DNA from: an uncultured Eubacteriales bacterium
GTDB lineage: Bacteria; Bacillota; Clostridia; Oscillospirales; CAG-272
DNA length: 8,001 bases
Assembly (NCBI GenBank): GCA_900555785.1
Contig: USMO01000067.1
Location: 1 to 8,001 of the forward strand
Direction: 5' to 3'
Part shown: positions 1 to 4,130 of the stretch, piece after piece
Numbering within the stretch: position 1 is the stretch's first letter
Layout: each line of letters begins with the position of its first letter
The notes under the pieces: generated by a model
Told to the model about the DNA's origin: nothing
Seen by the model: the letters and a program-made list of their open reading frames with translations, nothing else
Database searches by the model: none
Program-made: the position numbers and the translations under genes

Positions 1-129
1 GCAGAGGATCCGTTTCCCTTCCTGCGCGACCCTGCCTTCCGCGGCGCGTTTATCGACCCGCCAACCGCCGGTGTCTGCCGCCTGCGCTGCGCGATTGATG
101 CCCGCACGCCCGCGCGGTTTGTTTTGTAG
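1..129 (+). CDS. 3' end of an unidentified protein (partial)
   Basis: An open frame enters from the left edge in frame 1 and ends at the TAG at 127-129, giving the last 42 residues of a protein whose start lies outside the window. Third codon positions are strongly G/C, as in the other genes here, which supports real coding. The tail begins AEDPFPFLRDPAFRGAF and ends with ARFVL. I do not recognise the family and no motif is visible, so no function is offered. It converges on the leftward zinc-ribbon gene, with a large hairpin between them. Confidence 0.5.
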   Translation, partial: AEDPFPFLRDPAFRGAFIDPPTAGVCRLRCAIDARTPARFVL

Positions 130-192
130 GGAACGGCACACGGGTCGTTCCCAATAAAACGAATAAAGCACCCCTCTCCATCCTCACAAAAG

Positions 193-235
193 AACGCCCA
201 CCCCCAACCCGCCCGGCGGGTTGGAAGTGGGCGTT
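193..235. terminator. Long GC-rich hairpin between converging genes, probable terminator
   Basis: The outer arms AACGCCCAC (193-201) and GTGGGCGTT (227-235) are perfect complements. After a 2x2 internal loop, an inner stem follows: 204-211 pairs with 217-224. It lies 34 bp beyond the stop of the leftward zinc-ribbon gene and 64 bp beyond the stop of the rightward partial gene. On the minus strand the stem is followed by a T-rich CTTTTGTG. On the plus strand only a short TTT is present. Termination is therefore likeliest for the leftward unit, and it may serve both. Confidence 0.65.
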
Positions 236-268
236 TATCATCTTACTTACACGCAGGACAAGACCGGA

Positions 269-799
269 TTACTCCTCGTCCTTACCGTCCTTCTGATCTT
301 CGGAAATCTTCTTATAGTCGTCCTCATCCACGATGCAGCCGAACTTTTCGCCGCATGCGGGGCAGACCAGATTTTCCGGGTCCAGCTCCTGGTCAAAGCA
401 AACGGTTTCGCCGCAGGACGGACAGACGATCTCGTAATACTCCTCGCCGTCGCAGCCATGGCAGCCTTCGCAGTCACCGTCGCAGTTCTCATCGTCGAAG
501 AGATCGTCATCCTCGTCTTCGTCCTCACCGTCGCCGTCTTCGTCCTCGTCTTCACCGCTGATGAAGTTCTCAACGCTTTCCAGATCGTCGTCCAGCTCCT
601 CAACGTAGTCGTTCAGGTAGTCGAGGTCGTCGTCAATCTCGTCAATGTCCTTGCGGACGGATGCCAGCTCCTGTGCCATCTCGCCGGTCAGATCGAGCAG
701 TGCGGCAATGATTTTGCCCTCCTTCGATTCCCGGTCGAAATCCAGCCCTTCGGCAAGCCCTTTGATATAGGCGGCTTTTTCGGTCAGATTCATATCCAT
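269..799 (-). CDS. CD1247-type acidic zinc-ribbon protein
   Basis: This 176-residue protein starts with the N-terminal pattern of the clostridial CD1247-type family (EKAAYIKGLAEGLDFD then SKEGKI at 25-30). Residues 36-80 look helical and rich in Asp/Glu, probably a coiled coil. An almost purely acidic stretch follows (83-104), then a Cys cluster (C106, C110, C113, C116) and a zinc ribbon with CPSC at 126-129 and CPAC at 146-149. The function of the family is not known to me; the ribbon suggests metal binding and contact with nucleic acid or protein. The first ATG (799) is preferred over the one two codons later, because GTGAGGA lies 7 nt before it. It is the second gene of a leftward unit, 59 bp after efp, a pairing I recall from other Clostridia. 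The Cys cluster in the linker is the unusual part. Confidence 0.85.
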   Translation of the reverse strand: MDMNLTEKAAYIKGLAEGLDFDRESKEGKIIAALLDLTGEMAQELASVRKDIDEIDDDLDYLNDYVEELDDDLESVENFISGEDEDEDGDGEDEDEDDDLFDDENCDGDCEGCHGCDGEEYYEIVCPSCGETVCFDQELDPENLVCPACGEKFGCIVDEDDYKKISEDQKDGKDEE

Positions 800-818
800 C
801 GAATGTTCCTCACTTTCT

Positions 819-850
819 AAAAACGGGGGACCGGTCGTGCCGTTTCCCCG
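819..850 (-). terminator. Terminator-like hairpin between efp and the zinc-ribbon gene
   Basis: Read on the minus strand, CGGGG (850-846) pairs with CCCCG (828-824), with a further CGG/CCG pairing inside, and the stem is followed at once by TTTTT (823-819). It begins 8 nt after the efp stop. It is short, with an A-C mismatch inside, so partial termination that lowers expression of the downstream zinc-ribbon gene is more likely than a full stop. No separate promoter for that gene is obvious in the 59-bp gap. Confidence 0.4.
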
Positions 851-858
851 ATGGTTTC

Positions 859-1419
859 TTATGCGCGGGACAGATACTCGCCGGTGCGGGTATCGATCTT
901 CAGAACGTCGCCGACGTTGATGAACAGCGGCACCTTGATCTCAGCGCCGGTCTCAAGCGTTGCGGGCTTGAGGGTATTGGTTGCGGTATTGCCTGCAAAG
1001 CCGGGGTCGGTGTCGGTGACAGCCAGCTCAACGAAAATCGGAGGCTCCACACCGAAAACGTTGCCCTTGTAGGAAATGATTTTGCACATCATCTCTTCCT
1101 TGACAAAGCGGAAGTTGTCGCCAACTTTGTCGTGCGCGATCAGGGTCTCTTCCCAGGTCTCGGTGTCCATGAAGTGATACAGGTCACCGTCGTCGTAGGA
1201 ATACTGCATATCCTTTCTTTCGATATAAGCGTTCTCGAACTTGTCGGTGGGGTTGAAGGTCTTTTCGACCACGGCACCCGTGATGACGTTCTTCAGCTTG
1301 GTGCGGACGAACGCTGCGCCCTTGCCCGGCTTGACATGCTGGAACTCGATGACCTGCAGAACGTTGCCCTGTCCGTCGTCAAACGTGATGCCGTTTTTGA
1401 AATCGCCAGCTACTACCAT
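859..1419 (-). CDS. efp: Elongation factor P
   Basis: This 186-residue protein is a full-length EF-P. The factor enters the ribosome between the P and E sites and helps form peptide bonds at polyproline stretches. The N-terminal KOW-like domain carries the tip loop HVKPGKGAAFVR (28-39), whose Lys33 corresponds to the residue modified in other bacteria (Lys32 in B. subtilis, Lys34 in E. coli). The central OB domain has the typical MQYSYDDGDLYHFMD (71-85), and the protein ends in the family-typical GEYLSRA. The start ATG has GGAGGT 8 nt upstream. No modification gene (epmA/epmB, earP or similar) lies in the window, so the state of Lys33 is unknown. It heads a leftward unit with the zinc-ribbon gene and has a good sigma-A promoter about 70 nt upstream. 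Confidence 0.97.
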   Translation of the reverse strand: MVVAGDFKNGITFDDGQGNVLQVIEFQHVKPGKGAAFVRTKLKNVITGAVVEKTFNPTDKFENAYIERKDMQYSYDDGDLYHFMDTETWEETLIAHDKVGDNFRFVKEEMMCKIISYKGNVFGVEPPIFVELAVTDTDPGFAGNTATNTLKPATLETGAEIKVPLFINVGDVLKIDTRTGEYLSRA

Positions 1420-1496
1420 AAAATTTTACCTCCATCCTATTCAGGAAAAGTCAGAATTTGAGCCGGCAAGAATTCCGACTCTGCACATTACATTCT

Positions 1497-1525
1497 ATTT
1501 TACACCATTTTCTTTCATTTTGCAA
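1497..1525 (-). promoter_or_regulatory. Sigma-A promoter of efp
   Basis: Read on the minus strand, the -35 box is TTGCAA (1525-1520), followed by a 17-nt spacer and the -10 box TAAAAT (1502-1497). Transcription would begin near 1490 and give a leader of about 70 nt. That leader contains an imperfect inverted repeat (1461-1481) of unknown role. The boxes match consensus well and the spacing is ideal. Confidence 0.65.
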
Positions 1526-1595
1526 TAGGTTTTGCGCAAATTTTTGTTTTTCATCAGATTTTCTTTTGCCGGGTGTGGGGTGCAAGGGACTGAAT

Positions 1596-1615
1596 TGACG
1601 GTCACATGACCGTCA
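1596..1615. repeat. 20-bp inverted repeat, possible operator
   Basis: TGACGGTCA, two bases (CA), then TGACCGTCA: two perfect 9-bp arms with a 2-bp centre, the geometry of a site for a dimeric DNA-binding protein. It is centred about 115 bp upstream of the xpt -10 box and about 70 bp upstream of the efp -35 box. It has no T-tract and the centre is too short for a good RNA hairpin loop, so protein binding is the better reading. It does not resemble the PurBox. The regulator is not in the window. Confidence 0.5.
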
Positions 1616-1697
1616 CACAATTGTCAAATAAGGTGGTTTTGTGAATTTTTCTTAAAAGAGCGGGTCGAAAGGTGGCAGAATTGTTGTGTTTTGTCAA

Positions 1698-1726
1698 TTG
1701 AAATCAGGGGAAATTTGGGGTATAAT
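1698..1726 (+). promoter_or_regulatory. Sigma-A promoter of xpt
   Basis: The -35 box TTGAAA (1698-1703), a 17-nt spacer and a perfect -10 box TATAAT (1721-1726) form a near-consensus promoter. The start point would be near 1733, leaving a leader of about 44 nt that includes a small hairpin (CGCCC at 1745-1749 with GGGCG at 1758-1762) just before the ribosome binding site. That leader is too short for a purine aptamer. Confidence 0.8.
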
Positions 1727-1776
1727 GAGTTATACTTTTTCGGGCGCCCGTTTGGTTGGGCGGAAAGGAGAACAGC

Positions 1777-2352
1777 ATGGAGCTTCTGGAGCAGCGGATT
1801 CGCAAGGACGGGAAGATCTACGCGGGCGATGTTCTGAAGATCGACAGTTTCCTTAACCACCAGATGGATGTGGATTTTCTCTCTGTACTCGGAAAGGAAT
1901 TTTACCGGCTTTTTGCGGATTGCGGTGTAAACAAGATTCTGACGATGGAAGCAAGCGGGATCGGAATCGCGTGTATGACAGCGCAATTTTTTCATTGTCC
2001 GGTGGTTTATGCCAAAAAGGGCAGATCCTCCAACATGGCATCGGATGTCTGGCGTTCGCAGGTCCACTCCTATACGCACGGCAGCGACCACGATGTGGTG
2101 GTGTCGCGGCAGTACCTCGGAGAGCATGACCGCGTGCTGATTGTTGACGATTTCCTGGCAAGGGGATCGGCTGCGATGGCGCTGCTCAACATCTGCCGGC
2201 AGGCGGGTGCTACGGTGGTCGGCTTCGGCGTTTGTGTCGAGAAGACTTACCAGGAGGGCGAACGGCTGCTGCGGAATGCCGGCGTGCGGGTAGAAGCTCT
2301 GGCAAAGATCAAGCGGATGACCCCGGACGGAACGATTGAGTTCGACCGTTGA
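1777..2352 (+). CDS. xpt: Xanthine phosphoribosyltransferase
   Basis: This 191-residue cytoplasmic enzyme of purine salvage joins xanthine to PRPP to form XMP, which then feeds GMP synthesis. It shows the N-terminal Xpt pattern AGDVLKIDSFLNHQMD (16-31), the EASGIG loop (58-63), and the PRPP-binding motif VLIVDDFLARGSAA (120-133) with its two Asp residues. Near the end, EKTYQEG (155-161) matches the EKSFQPG of B. subtilis Xpt. Length is normal for the family. The ATG at 1777 is chosen over an in-frame TTG at 1756 because AAGGAG sits 6 nt before it and homologues start with MELL/MEAL. It is followed at once by a guanine-type riboswitch and a nucleoside transporter, which fits a purine uptake and salvage locus. 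No terminator separates it from the riboswitch, so read-through into the transporter operon is possible. Confidence 0.95.
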   Translation: MELLEQRIRKDGKIYAGDVLKIDSFLNHQMDVDFLSVLGKEFYRLFADCGVNKILTMEASGIGIACMTAQFFHCPVVYAKKGRSSNMASDVWRSQVHSYTHGSDHDVVVSRQYLGEHDRVLIVDDFLARGSAAMALLNICRQAGATVVGFGVCVEKTYQEGERLLRNAGVRVEALAKIKRMTPDGTIEFDR

Positions 2353-2366
2353 TTGATACATAGAAT
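2336..2366 (+). promoter_or_regulatory. Possible weak promoter for the riboswitch-transporter transcript
   Basis: TTGAGT (2336-2341, in the last codons of xpt) and TAGAAT (2361-2366) are 19 nt apart. A start about 7 nt downstream would fall near 2373, just before the aptamer P1 stem at 2377, which is where an independent transcript would be expected to begin. The spacing and the -35 box are poor, so transcription from the xpt promoter is an equally good explanation. Confidence 0.25.
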
Positions 2367-2376
2367 TGCTGTCCCA

Positions 2377-2441
2377 CCAATATATGCCCGATGAAAATGG
2401 CTCGGGCGTTTCTACCGCACGGCCGGATGTGCGACTATTGG
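2377..2441 (+). promoter_or_regulatory. Guanine-type purine riboswitch aptamer
   Basis: The sequence folds as the three-stem purine aptamer. P1 is CCAATA (2377-2382) with TATTGG (2436-2441). P2 is GCCCGA (2386-2391) with TCGGGC (2402-2407). The invariant J2/3 core GTTTCTACC is at 2408-2416. P3 is CGCAC (2416-2420) with GTGCG (2429-2433), followed by GACTA. The nucleotide that reads the ligand (position 74 in xpt numbering) is C2435, which in this family means guanine or related ligands rather than adenine. The loop-loop GG/CC contacts can form (2399-2400 with 2423-2424). Oddities: L2 has one extra base, and L3 is CCGGA rather than CCGTAAA. It sits between xpt and a nucleoside-binding lipoprotein and presumably turns the transporter operon off when guanine is abundant. 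Confidence 0.9.
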
Positions 2442-2521
2442 CAGGTCTTTGTTTCTGTTCCCGTTTTGCGGGAGAGACTCTGCTGACAGGTTCCGGCATG
2501 CGGACCTGTCTTCTTTTGTTT
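2440..2521 (+). terminator. Riboswitch expression platform: antiterminator and terminator I
   Basis: Terminator I is GACAGG (2485-2490) paired with CCTGTC (2505-2510), plus TCCG/CGGA inside with one bulged T, a GCATG loop and a T-rich tail TTCTTTTGTTT (2511-2521). The competing antiterminator is GGCAGGTC (2440-2447) paired with GACCTGTC (2503-2510) over eight positions, one of them G-U. The antiterminator uses the last two bases of P1 and the whole 3' arm of the terminator. Ligand-stabilised P1 would therefore favour terminator I, the usual OFF logic of guanine riboswitches. Confidence 0.75.
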
Positions 2522-2557
2522 ACATCAGGGATAGCCCCTGTGTAAAAATATTTTTTT
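2519..2557 (+). terminator. Terminator II, directly upstream of the ribosome binding site
   Basis: TTTACA (2519-2524) pairs with TGTAAA (2541-2546) and CAGGG (2526-2530) with CCCTG (2536-2540), leaving one bulged T and an ATAGC loop. The 11-bp stem is followed by AATA and seven Ts (2551-2557). The T run touches the GGAGG ribosome binding site at 2558. Its 5' arm shares the last Ts of terminator I. The U run starts a few bases late for an ideal terminator, so efficiency is uncertain. Confidence 0.6.
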
Positions 2558-2571
2558 GGAGGAACATGAAT

Positions 2572-3879
2572 ATGTTCAAAAAGATTGTCTCTCTCCTGCT
2601 TGCGGCTCTGATGTGCACCGCTATGGCGGTTTCCTTCGCTTCCTGCAAGAAGACCGAAGAGGACGAGATTCCGGTTGTCAAGAAGGACAAGGGAATCTTC
2701 GACGACGCGGACCTTGCAGCGTTCAACAAGGACAACAAGGCAACTGCAGAACAGCTCAGCAGCCTTAAGATCGGTCTGATCTGCCTGCACGACGAAAACT
2801 CAACCTACGACAAGAACTTCATCCAGTCGATGAAGGACGCGCTGACCGCGATGAACATTCCGGAGAGCCAGCTGGTTATGAAGACCAACATCCCCGAGGA
2901 TGAGACCTGCGCAACCGCAGCGGACGAGCTGGTTGAAGCCGGCTGCAGCGTGATTTTTGCGGATTCCTTCGGTCATGAGTCCTATATGCTCGCAGCTGCC
3001 AAGAAGTACCCCAACGTGCAGTTCTGCCATGCAACCGGTACCAAGTCCCACACCGCAAACCAGTCCAACTATCACAACGCTTTCGCTTCGATCTATGAGG
3101 GCAGATACATTGCCGGCATCGTTGCGGGCATGAAGCTGAACGAAATGATCACCTCCGGTAAGATCACCGCTGCAGAAGCAAAGATCGGCTACGTCGGCGC
3201 TTTCCCGTATGCGGAAGTGAAGTCCGGTTACACCTCCTTCTATCTGGGCGCAAAGTCGGTTTGCCCGAGCGTGACCATGGAAGTGACCTTTACCGAGTCC
3301 TGGTACGATGAAGCAAAGGAAAAGGAAGCAGCAAACATGCTCATCGGCAGAAAGTGCGTCCTCATCAGCCAGCATGCTGACTCGATGGGTGCTCCGACCG
3401 CCTGCGAAGAGGCTGGCGTTCCGAACGTTTCCTACAACGGCGATACCTCCGTTGCCTGCCCGAACACCGCGCTGATCTCCTCCAGAATCGACTGGTCGCC
3501 TTACTTCCAGTACATGATCACCTGCGTTGCAATCAACAAGACCATCACCAACGACTTCTGCTGCGGCATTGCTTCCGGTTCCGTGAAGCTGACCACCCTG
3601 AACACCAAGGTTGCGGCTGCCGACACCCAGAAGGCAATTGACGATGCCATTGCCGCTTTCAAGGCCGGCACGCTGAAGGTCTTCAACGTGGAGAAGGACA
3701 ACTACATCACCGTGAAGGGCGAGAAGCTGACCAAGTACGCTGCTGACGTTGACGATATGGGCGACTACAAGGCTGATACCCATGTTGTTTGGGACGGCGC
3801 ATTCCTGGAATCCTACTTCCGTTCGGCTCCTTACTTCGATGTTGACATCGACGGTATCACCGCACTGGTGAAGAACTGA
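2572..3879 (+). CDS. BMP-family nucleoside-binding lipoprotein of an ABC importer
   Basis: This 435-residue protein is the extracellular substrate-binding subunit of a purine nucleoside importer of the PnrA / NupN type. The signal peptide is MFKK followed by a hydrophobic stretch (5-22) and a lipobox-like FASC, with lipidation expected on Cys25; Phe at the -3 position is unusual. A charged linker (26-65) leads to the BMP domain: KIGLI at 66-70, VIFADSFGHESYMLAAAKKYPNV (127-149), IGYVGAFPYAEVKSGYTSF (205-223), TFTESWYDEAKE (239-250), SQHADSMGAPTACEEAG (266-282) and SRIDWSPYF (304-312). The domain is somewhat longer than usual. Two ATGs compete: 2566 is only 3 nt from GGAGG, whereas 2572 is 9 nt away, so 2572 is preferred. 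Lysine codons are almost all AAG, and codon use looks optimised for high expression. The riboswitch and terminators just upstream imply guanine-responsive control. A purine nucleoside ligand is inferred from family and context. Confidence 0.9.
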   Translation: MFKKIVSLLLAALMCTAMAVSFASCKKTEEDEIPVVKKDKGIFDDADLAAFNKDNKATAEQLSSLKIGLICLHDENSTYDKNFIQSMKDALTAMNIPESQLVMKTNIPEDETCATAADELVEAGCSVIFADSFGHESYMLAAAKKYPNVQFCHATGTKSHTANQSNYHNAFASIYEGRYIAGIVAGMKLNEMITSGKITAAEAKIGYVGAFPYAEVKSGYTSFYLGAKSVCPSVTMEVTFTESWYDEAKEKEAANMLIGRKCVLISQHADSMGAPTACEEAGVPNVSYNGDTSVACPNTALISSRIDWSPYFQYMITCVAINKTITNDFCCGIASGSVKLTTLNTKVAAADTQKAIDDAIAAFKAGTLKVFNVEKDNYITVKGEKLTKYAADVDDMGDYKADTHVVWDGAFLESYFRSAPYFDVDIDGITALVKN

Positions 3880-3901
3880 TTTTCCAATAAACGCATACCA
3901 A

Positions 3902-3926
3902 AGGGCGGAGCAGATCACTCCGCCCT
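3902..3926 (+). terminator. Strong hairpin after the lipoprotein gene (attenuator or 3' stabiliser)
   Basis: AGGGCGGAG (3902-3910) and CTCCGCCCT (3918-3926) form a perfect 9-bp stem with a 7-nt loop, 22 bp after the stop codon. No U-tract follows. A role in protecting the 3' end of the lipoprotein message, or in partial termination that keeps the binding protein in excess over the membrane subunits, is likelier than full termination. A smaller hairpin (GCGGT 3927-3931 with ACCGC 3942-3946) comes next. Confidence 0.5.
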
Positions 3927-4025
3927 GCGGTGGTTTATATTACCGCATCCGCGAATATGCAAAGGCAGTGAAAAAAACGCACCACCCGGCTACATCACGC
4001 CCCCCTTATTCAAGTTCTTCGGGTT

Positions 4026-4081
4026 CTTAGGGGGCTTCTCCGAAAGAAGCCCCCTAAGCAGGGTTCGGGGCGGCGCCCCGA
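4026..4081. repeat. Two adjacent long inverted repeats, REP-like intergenic module
   Basis: CTTAGGGGGCTTCT (4026-4039) and AGAAGCCCCCTAAG (4045-4058) form a perfect 14-bp stem around a CCGAA loop. Seven bases on, TCGGGGC (4065-4071) and GCCCCGA (4075-4081) form a second stem around three bases. Neither is followed by a T run on either strand, so they are not ordinary terminators. The compact, GC-rich, paired layout resembles the dispersed repetitive palindromes of gut Clostridia. Within this window there is only one copy, so a repeat family is an inference. They occupy the gap between the lipoprotein and ATPase genes. Confidence 0.55.
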
Positions 4082-4130
4082 GGCCTTCTTCACTCTCTTT
4101 GTCTGTTTTCGGATCACATAGGAGGAAAAA

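Larger units (their letters stand above)
1420..1776. other. Divergent intergenic region between efp and xpt
   Basis: These 357 bp lack a gene. They are AT-rich compared with the flanking genes. They contain the leftward efp leader and promoter, a 10-bp palindrome TTTGCGCAAA at 1531-1540 just upstream of the efp -35 box, a 20-bp inverted repeat (1596-1615), two copies of TTGTCAA (1621-1627 and 1691-1697) exactly 70 bp apart, and the rightward xpt promoter and short leader. No purine aptamer core (TTTCTACC) is present, so xpt lacks the leader riboswitch known from B. subtilis xpt. Confidence 0.8.

Noticed and set aside
129..152. Inverted repeat GGGAACG...CGTTCCC at the end of the partial gene, as a terminator
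   Set aside because: A 7-bp stem with a 10-nt loop and no T run on either strand; too weak to call beside the much stronger hairpin at 193-235.
50..241. Open frame on the minus strand (63 codons) overlapping the left edge
   Set aside because: It runs through the large hairpin at 193-235 and lies opposite the partial plus-strand gene, which has better codon use. No ribosome binding site or recognisable sequence.
221..820. Long plus-strand open frame opposite the zinc-ribbon gene, hydrophobic in translation
   Set aside because: The hydrophobic look is the complement of Asp/Glu codons on the other strand. The minus-strand gene has a start, ribosome binding site and family match.
1733..1776. 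Possible purine riboswitch in the xpt leader, as in B. subtilis
   Set aside because: The leader is only about 44 nt and has no TTTCTACC core; only a small hairpin is present.
1624..2790. 388-codon minus-strand frame across xpt and the riboswitch
   Set aside because: It overlaps a well supported gene, promoter and riboswitch and shows no family pattern.
2800..3918. 372-codon minus-strand frame opposite the lipoprotein gene
   Set aside because: It is a shadow produced by the GC-ending codons of the lipoprotein gene; the latter has a signal peptide and BMP motifs.
4026..4058. 14-bp hairpin as an intrinsic terminator ending the lipoprotein transcript
   Set aside because: No U-tract follows on the plus strand and the ATPase gene beyond it has no evident promoter of its own, so full termination would leave the operon silent.
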